Assembly (NCBI RefSeq): GCF_030063205.1
Contig: NZ_JASISQ010000009.1
Coordinates: forward strand, 1 to 64,000
Origin: Arthrobacter antibioticus
GTDB taxonomy: Bacteria; Actinomycetota; Actinomycetes; Actinomycetales; Micrococcaceae
DNA: 64,000 bases
Direction: 5' to 3'
The translations under genes and the position numbers were made by a program. The notes under the pieces are model-generated. The model was given only the letters and a program-made list of their open reading frames with translations. It did not search any database and was not told the DNA's origin. This document shows positions 26,122 to 35,465 of this stretch, piece by piece (position 1 is the stretch's first letter; every line of letters begins with the position of its first letter).

Positions 26122-26146
26122 TGGCCGCCTTCGGCGGCCATTTTTT
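26122..26146 (+). terminator. Rho-independent terminator with no upstream protein gene
   Basis: TGGCCGCC (26122-26129), loop TTC, GGCGGCCA (26133-26140) and T6 (26141-26146) form a textbook plus-strand terminator. No plus-strand protein gene precedes it within 2 kb, so it may end a non-coding transcript that includes the 25993-26061 stem. Confidence 0.75.
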
Positions 26147-26192
26147 GGTGGGTTTCTGGTGGGGTGTGTTTCCCCGTTTCCACAGGTGGACA

Positions 26193-26586
26193 GCAAAAGA
26201 TTAATCCTTCGGTCTTTTCCTGCCCACAGGTGGATACCGGGACCCAGAGGACCGGCTGCACACCGTCGACAGTGGCAGTGATGCGCTCAGTGGTTATGTT
26301 GGGTGGGCCGTCGCCGGTGCACAGCCTCGTGGATCATGGGGCAGTGGTGAAGTCAGGTGTAGATCTTCAGTTTAGGACGTGCGGAAGAGGCGGTCTTCCG
26401 TTCATGATTGGTGGGCTCATCTTGTGGGTTTCGTTGGTGAGCAGAAGCGGATCAGAGGCCGTGCACATCCACCGGTAGATCTGGTGAGTTACTTACCCAG
26501 GGTGAGCTGGTGGTTGTGTGCGGGTGTTCATTTGGTTCCTGCTGTCCACAGGTGTGCGGGAAAAGACCGGAGGATGAATCTTTTGC
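26193..26586. repeat. 34-base imperfect inverted repeat pair
   Basis: GCAAAAGATTAATCCTTCGG and onward at 26193-26226 is repeated in inverse orientation at 26553-26586 with about four mismatches. Both arms are flanked by CCACAGGTG-type motifs. The arms are 326 bases apart. Function unknown; a relaxase, Rep or recombinase target is possible. Confidence 0.6.
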
Positions 26587-26643
26587 CGTGCCCCTTGTGG
26601 TCAGGAGGCTACTCCCCCACCCTGATCGGATGCGTAGCTTCTT

Positions 26644-26922
26644 TTACTCAGCGACCGGAGCAGGTGAAACTTTTTTTGGTCTTCCGGTTGCTTGTTTTGT
26701 GGCTGGTTCGATGCCGAGTTCTTTCAGGTCTTTAGCACTCCACCCTTGGCGCTGTGCGGCTGCGTGGGTGAGGTTGTGTTCACGCTCGGCGACGCCTAAT
26801 TCTTCCCTGGCTTGAAGGAGAGCGGCGCCGGTTTTCCCGGCGGCAACGACGGAGGCGACCTTGTTTTCTCGGTCGCGGGTGAGGCGGTGTTCAGCTTCTT
26901 GGGTGAGCGCGTTGATGTCCAT
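26644..26922 (-). CDS. Small helical protein divergent from mobilisation genes
   Basis: The 92-residue protein is helical and charged (MDINALTQEAEHRLTRDREN, ELGVAEREHNLTHAAAQRQG) with a basic Pro/Lys-rich C-terminus (GRPKKVSPAPVAE). An HTH-like segment (AEREHNLTHAAAQRQGWSAK) is possible but not clear. It lies divergently next to mobC, so it could regulate that promoter or act as a relaxosome accessory. The family is not recognised. Confidence 0.6.
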   Translation of the reverse strand: MDINALTQEAEHRLTRDRENKVASVVAAGKTGAALLQAREELGVAEREHNLTHAAAQRQGWSAKDLKELGIEPATKQATGRPKKVSPAPVAE

Positions 26923-26998
26923 GGGGGAAGCGTAGCTTTCTGCCTACCGGGGATGCAAGGCGAAAAGCATAAACCCAAATCCAGCAGAGCAAGTTATC

Positions 26999-27018
26999 TA
27001 ATTTGACTAGTCAAATTA
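26999..27018. repeat. 20-base palindrome upstream of mobC
   Basis: TAATTTGAC-TA-GTCAAATTA is a perfect 9-2-9 palindrome, flanked further out by CAAGT and ACTTG. It sits in the divergent region between the 92-residue gene and mobC, where an operator or part of oriT is expected. Confidence 0.55.
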
Positions 27019-27099
27019 CTTGAAACTCTGGTTGGTGGCCTGTGTTTGTGGCAGACTGGTGTCTGCGGTCTCCACGGTGTGGAGTCGCTGCGCTGGGCC

Positions 27100-27513
27100 A
27101 TGGAAGGGGTGAGATTCTTGTCGGAAGTTGATGTCGCGGATGTGTCGTGGGGCAAGACCAACCGTGATGACGTCCAGGGTGGACGCAAGAAACAACACAC
27201 TTACCGGGTCTCGGTGGCTGAAGAAGCGGCCCTGAAAGTAAGGGCTCAGCAATACGGTATTTCCGTCGCTCGTCTGGTTGTTGAGTCGGCGCTGTCGCGG
27301 GAGGGTGAATCGCACTCCGACCGTCAAGCTCTGATTCAGGAATTGGCACAGGTGAGGACTCTGCTTTCGCGTGTCTCATCGAACATTAATCAGATCGCTC
27401 GGCACGCGAACGCGACCGGGGATTTCCCTGCCGATGCGGCCGCGAGTGTGGCTGCGATGCGCCAGCTCATGCTGCGCATTGATGACACGGTGCGGGGAGT
27501 GGCGGGGCGATGA
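27100..27513 (+). CDS. MobC-like relaxosome accessory protein
   Basis: From the ATG at 27100 the product has about 137 residues: a ribbon-helix-helix-like part (HTYRVSVAEEAALKVRAQQY, GISVARLVVESAL) and the MobC signature RVSSNINQIARHANATGDFP, followed by a helical end. MobC proteins bind oriT and help the relaxase nick. An in-frame ATG at 27046 would add 18 residues of unlikely sequence. It overlaps the relaxase gene by ATGA (27510-27513). Confidence 0.85.
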   Translation: MEGVRFLSEVDVADVSWGKTNRDDVQGGRKKQHTYRVSVAEEAALKVRAQQYGISVARLVVESALSREGESHSDRQALIQELAQVRTLLSRVSSNINQIARHANATGDFPADAAASVAAMRQLMLRIDDTVRGVAGR

Positions 27514-29282
27514 TTGGGAAGATCAAAAAGGGTCACCGCATGATCGGGCTCATCAGCTATTTGGCTGGCCCAGGACGAGCCAACGAACACACCGACATAC
27601 ATGTCGTGTGTTCCTCAGAATTGATTGCCACCGTCAGCGACGGCATGGAGCTGGACGCCCAGATCACCATGGCCTTGGGTCATGAAATGAACCACCCCAA
27701 AAAGGTCTACCACCCGGATAACAGCAAGCGTGCCCAGGTCTTCCACGTCTCCCTCTCCTTGGACCCCACACAGGGTGTCAAGGATGATGACTTCTGGGAC
27801 ACGATGGTGCGTGAATACTTGCACGATATGGAGATGGACGGCACGGACGGTAAGCCGCCGATGCGCTGGACTGCCATCCGCCACGGCGTCTCCTCCAACG
27901 GCAACGACCACGTGCACATTGCCGTCTCCATGATCCGTGAAGACGGCACGTGGTGGAACGCGGATAAGGACTTCATTAAAAGCTCTGCAACGTTGCGGAC
28001 CATCGAGAAGAAGCACTGTCTGCGCATCCTTGGACAGGGAGTGAAGACCCGAGGCTATGCAGAGGGTGAACTGCAATCTGTGGCCCGTCGTCGTGCCATG
28101 GCCAAACACACTCGCGAGGCTAACCAGAGCGCTGGGATGGTGCCCTGGTCGATGCTGGATGCGACTTCACGCGAACACCTGATTGCTGAGCAAGCGTTGG
28201 TAGAACAACCCCGCTTTGAGATAGCTCTCAAGGTACGGGCAGCAGGAGCAGGATCGCGTTCGGAAGCCGAGTACGTTCGCCGTCTACGCGGCAATTCCTT
28301 ACTGGTCCGTCCATACTTCGCCAAGGGTGGAACGGGTAAAGTAGCAGGCTACTCTGTCGCCATGCGACCCACCCACGGTGAGAGGCCCATCTGGTACGGA
28401 GGAGGAACGCTTGCCAAAGATTTAAGCTTGCCTGCACTGCGTGCTGGCTGGCCGGTGGACAGTGCTGTCGAGGCGATGCCGGAATGGACAGCCGCGTCTA
28501 AGAATCGTGGCTTTGCCACTCCCGACAGAAGTGCCGTTTCAGGGGTCGAACTACGGGCGTATTTCAACGAACTCGACACCTACGTGAAGACTCTGGCTGA
28601 CGCCAACGTCAACGATCCCGCACAGTATGCACAGATCGCTCGTGAAGGAGCCGGCTTGTTCTCCGCATGGGCCGTAGCCGCAGGGGATGAAGGGGATAGA
28701 AGCGCCAAAGAGTTGCGTGAAGCGGCAGCTCTTTTCGCACGCCACGCCGAACTTACCGAGAAGCCGGTCCGTGCCGTCACTCCCCCATCAGCGGTGTACG
28801 CAGACCTGTGTACTCATCAAACCATTGGTATGTCTCGCAGGGCAGGGGCGGTGGCCGTCGTTCGTGCCTGGGCGAACATGGGCACCAAGCTGGGCGGCGC
28901 GTTCGAGGCGAAGGGCTGGGGGCAACGCTCTGAAGCTCTCGCTACCGATTTGAGAGAGCGACTGGATACCGTGCATGATGCTTACCGGGTCATCAATCCA
29001 CTCCCGGCCCGCACAGGTGCCAAGGGGCCGGCTAAGGGTGGCACGGCAGTACTGGCGGCACGACCGGAAACTGCGCGCAGGGCGATGCCTCGAGGGGAAC
29101 AGATAGAAGCTTTGGAGGCACGACTGCGTGCAGCTGGTGTGGACGAAAAAGCCATTGCGGCCCGACTGTTTGCCGAACAGCAAACCAACACCACAGCTGG
29201 CAAACCCCCACCGGGGTCCAGACATATCCGCAACACTCCACGGACTAAAGACCGTGGCCCAGAGAGAGGTATGCAGCCATGA
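27510..29282 (+). CDS. MOBP-type relaxase (mobilisation nuclease)
   Basis: The 590-residue protein carries relaxase motif I with Tyr17 (SYLAGPGRANEH), motif II around VFHVSLSLDP, and the metal-binding motif III in HGVSSNGNDHVHIAVSMIRE (H-x-H pattern). It should nick oriT and lead the strand into the recipient. The N-terminal 250 residues hold the nuclease. The C-terminus ends in a motif (KAIAARLFAEQQ) and basic tail shared with three other products of this plasmid, possibly a secretion signal. It overlaps mobC and the following gene by four bases each. Confidence 0.93.
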   Translation: MIGKIKKGHRMIGLISYLAGPGRANEHTDIHVVCSSELIATVSDGMELDAQITMALGHEMNHPKKVYHPDNSKRAQVFHVSLSLDPTQGVKDDDFWDTMVREYLHDMEMDGTDGKPPMRWTAIRHGVSSNGNDHVHIAVSMIREDGTWWNADKDFIKSSATLRTIEKKHCLRILGQGVKTRGYAEGELQSVARRRAMAKHTREANQSAGMVPWSMLDATSREHLIAEQALVEQPRFEIALKVRAAGAGSRSEAEYVRRLRGNSLLVRPYFAKGGTGKVAGYSVAMRPTHGERPIWYGGGTLAKDLSLPALRAGWPVDSAVEAMPEWTAASKNRGFATPDRSAVSGVELRAYFNELDTYVKTLADANVNDPAQYAQIAREGAGLFSAWAVAAGDEGDRSAKELREAAALFARHAELTEKPVRAVTPPSAVYADLCTHQTIGMSRRAGAVAVVRAWANMGTKLGGAFEAKGWGQRSEALATDLRERLDTVHDAYRVINPLPARTGAKGPAKGGTAVLAARPETARRAMPRGEQIEALEARLRAAGVDEKAIAARLFAEQQTNTTAGKPPPGSRHIRNTPRTKDRGPERGMQP

Positions 29283-30310
29283 ACGAAGCAGACGAAATAG
29301 ACGCACCCCTTGAGCAAGTCCTGCAACACGGTATGGCCATCTCCGCTCAACTGGGTCGAGAAGTCGCACGCGTGTGGCAGATGAACATGGAACAAAAGTC
29401 CCAAATGAACAGCCGTGAAGCGGCACGGCTGGACATGGCGTTCGACAGTGAAAAGCAAGCTGCCGTGGCCCTGCTGGCACCCACCCAGGAACAACAATGG
29501 TGGGATGCGGCGAACCCGCGAGAACTCATAAACGCCTACCGTGTAGCCACGGCATGGAAAGACCACGCACCAGAAGCCGCCCACGCCGAGAAACACCTCC
29601 GCACCGAGGCCAGCACCCGCTACGGCATCGACGCCAAAAAACTCGCCCACGAGACTGCGATCAACGACTCACCCATCCTCGACTCGGAACTGGCCAAGCT
29701 CGCCAAAGCCCAGGGCTGGGCCAAGGAAACAGGACACACTGACATCCTCCCTAGCTTCTACCCAGAGGCCACACGGATGCGTAACCTACTGAACGACTAC
29801 GAGGCAAGCGAGGCCGCAGCGAAAAGGGCAGAGGAAGCAGCCACCGTTGACCGCGAACAAGGTGACGTTCAGAACCGGGAAGCCGCAGATGAGTTCGGGC
29901 AGTCCAGAGACGACAATGACCACGCCGCAAACGTTGACCATGACGGCCCATCCGCCGCTGAAGAAGCTTGGTATCGGGATCTGTTCCTGACCGAAACACC
30001 GGAAGCCCAGGAAGAGCGAACCCAGGCATCCGCGTTGAGGGAAACAGCCGAGCAGCACGACCAACAAGGCGAACGAGTCCTCGTCACCGCAGGGGCCGCT
30101 TATGACTCAGCAGAGCGCCAAGAAGCCCTCGCAGACAGGATGCGTGCAGCTGGGGCACCCGAGAAGGGAATCGCCGCACGCCAGTTCGCGGAATCACAAC
30201 AGAAGCACCCCATCAGCCACGCTGCAGCAGGCAAGGGAAAAACCGTGAACAAGGTCAAAACCAACTCACCGAAGAAGAACCAGACGCAAGCTAAGCAGCA
30301 CAGCCGGTGA
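29279..30310 (+). CDS. Acidic helical protein with relaxase-like C-terminal tail
   Basis: The 343-residue protein is Ala/Glu-rich and probably coiled coil through its middle. Its last 70 residues repeat the relaxase tail pattern: EALADRMRAAGAPEKGIAAR then QFAESQ and a basic AAAGKGKT-containing end. The ATGA overlap with the relaxase gene implies co-translation. No enzymatic motif is seen. I infer a protein carried into the recipient, or a relaxase partner, from the shared tail. Confidence 0.75.
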   Translation: MNEADEIDAPLEQVLQHGMAISAQLGREVARVWQMNMEQKSQMNSREAARLDMAFDSEKQAAVALLAPTQEQQWWDAANPRELINAYRVATAWKDHAPEAAHAEKHLRTEASTRYGIDAKKLAHETAINDSPILDSELAKLAKAQGWAKETGHTDILPSFYPEATRMRNLLNDYEASEAAAKRAEEAATVDREQGDVQNREAADEFGQSRDDNDHAANVDHDGPSAAEEAWYRDLFLTETPEAQEERTQASALRETAEQHDQQGERVLVTAGAAYDSAERQEALADRMRAAGAPEKGIAARQFAESQQKHPISHAAAGKGKTVNKVKTNSPKKNQTQAKQHSR

Positions 30311-30530
30311 CAATGCCACCCCCGCTCATCCGAGAGTTGCCAGCGCCGCGATTTATCGACTGCGTACGTATGCTCTGGTGGATGGAACGAGGGTTCTGGC
30401 ACGGACTAGGAAAGGGCAACGTCGTCGACAGGGCCCTTTCCCTTTTTCCACAGTCATGTGGTGGCCCATGTACCCGCTTCTTGCCGTCCTGCAGATCACA
30501 CTGGTCTACCGTCCAGGGGCGAGGTACTAC

Positions 30531-30815
30531 ATGAGCGCCGAACGGAACGCCGTCATCGCCATAAGCGCCACCCGCAAAGGATGGCACGTAAGCGACCACG
30601 CAAGCGCAGGGCCCGGCACAGGACAAGGGAAAAGGTTACGAGCTGCACTGCTCCCGCACCTGACCGAGTACGCACGCAACAACCCCATAGCTATCCACGC
30701 CACCGCCGCCAACGCGAAACTGGCCGCCATCTACGCAACAGAGCTACCAGGGCTTAAAGGCGTAGGCGTAGGCGCAGGCTTCCCACGAGGAAGAAAACTG
30801 CGCACTCCCAAGTAA
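30531..30815 (+). CDS. Small conserved-looking protein of unknown function
   Basis: The ATG at 30531, with GAGGT seven bases upstream, gives 94 residues with SDHASAGPGTGQGKRLRAAL and NPIAIHATAANAKLAAIYAT, vaguely like the acetyl-CoA-binding and C-terminal parts of GNAT acetyltransferases but too short for a full domain. It follows the cargo-like gene by 220 bases. An acetyltransferase-like role is only a guess. Confidence 0.6.
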   Translation: MSAERNAVIAISATRKGWHVSDHASAGPGTGQGKRLRAALLPHLTEYARNNPIAIHATAANAKLAAIYATELPGLKGVGVGAGFPRGRKLRTPK

Positions 30816-30845
30816 GGGCCGTGACTTTAGACTGGGTGGTGTTTG

Positions 30846-32165
30846 TCAGGGAGAGGGGTCCTCCCCGGAATCTTCTTCTGGGGGAGTTTCTTCGTCTAGC
30901 TCTCCGCTGCCTTCCGCCACATCGAGGGCCTTGTGGATGGTCTCGATGGCGTCCATGGTTCCGGGAGGTAGCGTGGCTCCGCTGGCTTGCTGGGCGAGTC
31001 GGCGTAGGGCCTCCATGGTTCCAGTAGGTGTGGTGAATCCGTTCCGGAGTCGGTCAGCCAAGGCTGGACCAAAGTCGCCTAGTTCCGGAAACCCAGTTTG
31101 ATCCAGCAGTTCCCACATCCAACGGTTCGGGTCATCGGGAAGTGCTTCCAGCTTGGCAATCTCAAACTTCTGTACACTTCCTTGCTTCCCGAACGTTACT
31201 GTCCCAGAAGCCCGGAGTACTTTGTTGTCGGTTGAGCGGCTTTCTTCCGCGTGGATGGAGTAACCGAGCACTACTGCTTGGAAATCAACTACATATTTTG
31301 CGGTCCATTCCGTTTCGCCGTTCTTGGCCTCATCCGAGAACTTCCACTCCAACGCGGGAGAAAGAATCTCGCTAACCACGGCAATAGATACGGTTGGATC
31401 AAGGGCGATATCTCTGGCAGCGATCGTCATAGCGAGGACTTTCTCGTCCAGCCAACGTCTCAGTTCGTCGTACTGGACCGCTGCTGTCAGTACATTGAGC
31501 TCTTCGGTGTCTATCGGACCGTAGATAGAGGATATATGCTGCACCAGGTCAGCAAGGTTCTGCGCATACTTCACCCGATCCTGAAGCCCCAAGCTCACCA
31601 GCTCTTTATGGAGCCCTTGATGAAACTCTTTCTGTACCTCGTCAGTAGTACTGTTGCCCTTGATACCGAAGTCATCATGGTTTTCGCTGACAAACCACAC
31701 CTCATGTTCCGGGTTGTTCCCAGCAGCCTCGATTACTGATAGCCATATGATCGTGTCTCGATAGTTGTCTTTGCTGGATTTGTCCTGGTAGGGAGCCGTG
31801 CGTTTGGCTGCACGTTTAGCGACTTCAGTATGCGAGACCGCAGGGTCAGGGAGTATTTCAGCCCCGAGCTCGGACAGTCTTTTTTTCAGGTCATCTTCAT
31901 AAGACGTGATATGAGTGTCGATGGCCTGAACGATCGTGTCTACTTCCTTCTGTAGACCGAACCCCCCGACCTTTACCCTGCTACAGGCGTTCCTGTCCGT
32001 GGTCCAATCCCGCGTGACGGTGTTGGTTGTTTCCATGACCACAACTTCCGGGACCAGAATTCTCACTTTCCATTCGTCCTTGTGAGTGGCGCACAACACC
32101 CACTCATTGCGGGAAAGGTAGGGCGATTTGCGGAGGATATTTGTGTCCAGGACGATGGCGATCAT
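30846..32165 (-). CDS. PIN-domain (DUF4935-like) ribonuclease protein
   Basis: The 439-residue protein has an N-terminal PIN-like nuclease: IVLDTNILR (Asp7), VVVMETTNTVTRDW (Glu45 area), YRDTIIWLSV and VWFVSENHDDFG, the DUF4935/PIN_4 pattern. The C-terminal half is unknown and ends in an acidic tail (DEETPPEEDSGEDPSP). Such proteins usually cleave RNA and often lie in defence or stress loci; here it is beside a restriction-modification set. No obvious antitoxin is adjacent. Confidence 0.75.
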   Translation of the reverse strand: MIAIVLDTNILRKSPYLSRNEWVLCATHKDEWKVRILVPEVVVMETTNTVTRDWTTDRNACSRVKVGGFGLQKEVDTIVQAIDTHITSYEDDLKKRLSELGAEILPDPAVSHTEVAKRAAKRTAPYQDKSSKDNYRDTIIWLSVIEAAGNNPEHEVWFVSENHDDFGIKGNSTTDEVQKEFHQGLHKELVSLGLQDRVKYAQNLADLVQHISSIYGPIDTEELNVLTAAVQYDELRRWLDEKVLAMTIAARDIALDPTVSIAVVSEILSPALEWKFSDEAKNGETEWTAKYVVDFQAVVLGYSIHAEESRSTDNKVLRASGTVTFGKQGSVQKFEIAKLEALPDDPNRWMWELLDQTGFPELGDFGPALADRLRNGFTTPTGTMEALRRLAQQASGATLPPGTMDAIETIHKALDVAEGSGELDEETPPEEDSGEDPSP

Positions 32166-32742
32166 CGTTCAAGTATGGCCTGTCGAATCGTTACGTGGGT
32201 TGGGCCATGCTGCTAGGCGGGTGGGGTTAGAAGCGTCGGTTTTTGGACGCACACCTGATTCGCCAAAGGAGTCGCGCGTCTTTAGAGCGTCCAAGACCGT
32301 TCGAAATATTGCCGGCCCCTGCGTCAGGTTGGAAGGGTGAATAAAATTAAAGATTTCCATGCCAAAGCTGTGTGCGGCGCAGAAGAAATACGACGACCCA
32401 TTCCAAAACGACCGTTTTTGACCATCCATCCAGGATGGCCCCCGTAACGGACCAATCGGTATGGCGGCCTGCCTGGCGATGTCAGGTTTGGTACAAGGCC
32501 TATGGTCCGTACGACGATTCAAATGCCGATGGCTTGACGCGCGGATATATAGACCATGTCCTCCCACATCCGACGCATGCCCAGAACGAGAAGATTTCCT
32601 TTAGACCAGGCCCCCAGAAAATCCACAGCCAAGAATTTTGGGACCTAGGGGTCACCGGAAGAGTCAGCGAGGCTAACAACCGTATCGGTCGCTACTGCCG
32701 TTTCAGATAAGATGGGCAACGACTTAGGAAGCAAGGTTTGAA
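32166..32742. other. Intergenic region before the restriction-modification set
   Basis: Frames of up to 132 codons occur on both strands but lack ribosome binding sites and family resemblance. I see no terminator or repeat of note. Promoters for the divergent PIN and methyltransferase genes must lie here. Confidence 0.35.
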
Positions 32743-34425
32743 TTGACAATAATCGACGTGGCCGCGGATCGTAAGCGGCATGGGAAGCACTACACGCCAG
32801 AGAACCTGGCATTTTTCCTGGCAAGCCGCATTGCCGGACATTTGCCAGATCAACCTAGCAGCCTTTCGATCCTAGATCCTGCCTGCGGCGATGGAGAGCT
32901 ACTGTTCGCGGCGCACGAAGTGCTAAGCGCAAAGTACCCGGGCGTCACGATTGCGTTGCACGGCTATGATCTGGACGGCACTGCAATCTCTGTCGCGCAT
33001 AGTCGGGCGATGGCCAAAGGAATCACCATCCAGCTTCAAGAAGCGGACTTCCTCGTCGCCTCGGACACAATTTTTCATGCATACGATGCCATAATTACCA
33101 ATCCCCCTTATGTGCGAACGCAACAACTTGGCGCTGAGACAGCAAAGCTATTGGCAGATAAGTTCGGGCTTACTGGGAGGATAGATCTAACGCACCCATT
33201 CGTGTCAGTCTCCCCCCGGATCCTGAACTCGACAGGCGTTCTAGGTATTCTTTGCTCGAATAGGTTTCTTACAACCAAAGCGGGCTCCAACGTGCGAGCA
33301 ATTATGGGCGACACTTTATCGCCTGTTGAAGTCTACGACCTTGGCGATTCTAAATTATTCGAGGCCGCTGTTCTTCCTGCCATTACTATTGCTGTCAAAA
33401 AACAGCCTCGTATTGAGCGTGAATGCTCATACACATCGACGTACGAGTCTCCATCTAGGGAAGTCATTGCAGGTGAGTATTTTGATGTGCTTTCGGAGCG
33501 ATCCAGCGGCTTTGCAAGAATCGAGGATCGGACCTTTGAAGTCCGATCTGGAACTCTCGTTCACGGAAAGACCCCCAGTGAGCCATGGACGATGGGAAAT
33601 ACAGCTGAAGACGAGTGGTTTAAAGGAATCACCGTTCGAACATGGAAGACATTTGGAGAAGTAGCCAAAATACGAGTAGGAATTAAGACGACTGCTGATG
33701 CAGTATTTATCCGAGATGAATGGGACAAATTGGAAGAGGGGCTTCAGCCTGAGGAAGATCTGCTCCGACCTCTTATCACCCACCACAATGTTCCTGCATG
33801 GAAATTTGATCGTACGAAGACAACCTCTGTTTTGTATCCCTACGACTTGTCAGTACCTAAACGAACCCTCGTAGACATGACCAAGTACCCAAAAGCCATG
33901 GCTTATCTTGAAGAAAATCATGAGCGTCTCAGCGGGCGCAAATACGTCATCGAGGGTGGACGCCAATGGTACGAAATCTGGGTACCGCAGAAGCCCTCAT
34001 TGTGGATGATTCCTAAGATTGTCTTTCCTGACATCAGTGAAGAGCCACGGTTCGCCCTAGACCGAACGGGGGCAGTGGTAAATGGCGACTGCTACTGGAT
34101 GAGCTTGGACGACATTAAGGACGAAGACCTGGCGCTATTAATGATCGGCATCGCTAACTCGTCTCTTGCAACTCGCTTCTACGATCATGCCTGTGGAAAC
34201 AAACTCTACTCAGGCCGGCGTCGCTGGATTACTCAATACGTGTCCAAGTTTCCTATACCGAGTCCGGATTCGGCTCACGCTAGACGAATAGTGGAATTTG
34301 CCTCGAAGTTTGCAACGTCAGATCTGCCTCCGAACGCAACTGAACTGGCTGAGCTCGATGCAGAGGTGTACGCTGCGTTTGCAGTAACTCGGCAAGTGGA
34401 GTTGGCCTCAGAGACACTTTTCTAG
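32743..34425 (+). CDS. Type II N6-adenine DNA methyltransferase (Eco57I-like domain)
   Basis: The 560-residue protein has HYTPENLAFFLA (16-27), SAM motif I ILDPACGDGELL (43-54) and catalytic NPPY (120-123), followed by a target-recognition region, so it is a gamma-class N6-adenine methyltransferase. The start is TTG at 32743 with AAGG six bases upstream; no ATG serves. The stop overlaps by four bases the convergent endonuclease-like gene. It would protect the plasmid and host DNA from the partner endonuclease. Confidence 0.88.
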   Translation: MTIIDVAADRKRHGKHYTPENLAFFLASRIAGHLPDQPSSLSILDPACGDGELLFAAHEVLSAKYPGVTIALHGYDLDGTAISVAHSRAMAKGITIQLQEADFLVASDTIFHAYDAIITNPPYVRTQQLGAETAKLLADKFGLTGRIDLTHPFVSVSPRILNSTGVLGILCSNRFLTTKAGSNVRAIMGDTLSPVEVYDLGDSKLFEAAVLPAITIAVKKQPRIERECSYTSTYESPSREVIAGEYFDVLSERSSGFARIEDRTFEVRSGTLVHGKTPSEPWTMGNTAEDEWFKGITVRTWKTFGEVAKIRVGIKTTADAVFIRDEWDKLEEGLQPEEDLLRPLITHHNVPAWKFDRTKTTSVLYPYDLSVPKRTLVDMTKYPKAMAYLEENHERLSGRKYVIEGGRQWYEIWVPQKPSLWMIPKIVFPDISEEPRFALDRTGAVVNGDCYWMSLDDIKDEDLALLMIGIANSSLATRFYDHACGNKLYSGRRRWITQYVSKFPIPSPDSAHARRIVEFASKFATSDLPPNATELAELDAEVYAAFAVTRQVELASETLF

Positions 34426-35465
34426 TTTAGAAAGAAGTCGCTGGGAAGTCTTAGTTGTAATTTTGAGTTTGAGACATTGCCGCCGAACTGCTGAAACTCA
34501 TCAAAGAAGCGCGCACCCGACGTAGTGACCAAAGCAGTAATGGTGAAGGTCAGCCCATCAGGATCACGCTCTCCATAAAAAAGTGAATATCTGACATCCG
34601 CGGCGGTTAGCTTTCCCTCAAGGGAAGCTATCGGCGTGAGAGCACTGGGCAGCTCAAGGCCTAGATCCACCGTCCGCGCCAACTGCAATTTCACCTCCAA
34701 TACCTGAGACAGAATGTCCGGGAATTGGCCGTGATCGGCATAGCCGCTCAGTCCCAGACGGAGACACGCCTCTCGGTGGATTACCGCCCCGCGATTGCGT
34801 TCTTGAATCATCCCCGGATCCGTGAACGTCATACCTACGATAGGGAGTAACGCTTCATGCACCGCCTCGATCGTCAAGGTTTTACCGTCAGCGGGCATGG
34901 CCACAGGAGAGATACCGCTGAGAAGCTCAGACTCGCGGCAAATACCTAGCAAGTTCGTAAATGCCGCGGTATCAGCTTCGTTAACTAGCTTTGACCCGCT
35001 ATTTATGCGGCGCGACGCTTGAAACTTCTTGGTCAAGGTTCCAGTCGTATCGAACGCGACCAAGTCGGCACCAGCGATTACCTTCAGCCCAGATACGGTC
35101 TCATCCATGTCCAAACCGATAATTACATACCGCCGCGATGCGTCCAACTCTTCGTTCCACACTTGGAGATTGTTGGACTTTTGGACATAAACGTCGATGT
35201 TGGGATGCTGAAGTCGGGGTTGGGTCTTCTGAAACGACTTTGGAATTCGATAGCCCAGGAGGTCGCAGATACGCTCTTTGGCTCGTTTAGACCGTGTCCG
35301 GACAGCCAAATTCGCGAACTCCCGGCTTCCCAACAGTCTCGATTTTAGATGCGCCTCGAGCAGATCAGGCGGATAGAAATAGGGGGACTCTGCTTCGGCG
35401 ACTGCCCCATATAAGGGCACTAGGTCTCGTGCAATGTTTTCGCGGATCGAATCAACGCTCAGCAT
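34422..35465 (-). CDS. Probable type II restriction endonuclease
   Basis: The 347-residue protein has no motif I can name with certainty. Its position makes it the restriction partner: convergent with the methyltransferase and directly downstream of a controller gene with a TGATG junction at 35463-35467. Candidate acidic residues in strands (YVIIGLDMDETVSGLKVI, SQVLEVKLQLA with E-V-K) resemble a PD-ExK core. The ExK in LEVKLQL is the best catalytic candidate. The recognition sequence is unknown. Confidence 0.6.
   Translation of the reverse strand: MLSVDSIRENIARDLVPLYGAVAEAESPYFYPPDLLEAHLKSRLLGSREFANLAVRTRSKRAKERICDLLGYRIPKSFQKTQPRLQHPNIDVYVQKSNNLQVWNEELDASRRYVIIGLDMDETVSGLKVIAGADLVAFDTTGTLTKKFQASRRINSGSKLVNEADTAAFTNLLGICRESELLSGISPVAMPADGKTLTIEAVHEALLPIVGMTFTDPGMIQERNRGAVIHREACLRLGLSGYADHGQFPDILSQVLEVKLQLARTVDLGLELPSALTPIASLEGKLTAADVRYSLFYGERDPDGLTFTITALVTTSGARFFDEFQQFGGNVSNSKLQLRLPSDFFLN

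Larger units (their letters stand above)
25753..26643. other. Repeat-rich non-coding region upstream of mobilisation genes
   Basis: Nearly 900 bases have no convincing gene but contain an 18-bp perfect stem (25993/26061), a rho-independent terminator (26122-26146), three copies of a CCACAGGTG motif (about 26180, 26225 and 26548) and a 34-base imperfect inverted repeat (26193-26226 and 26553-26586). This density of structure next to MobC and relaxase genes suggests oriT and/or replication control DNA. DnaA-box-like TCCACA is embedded in the short motif. Confidence 0.5.
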
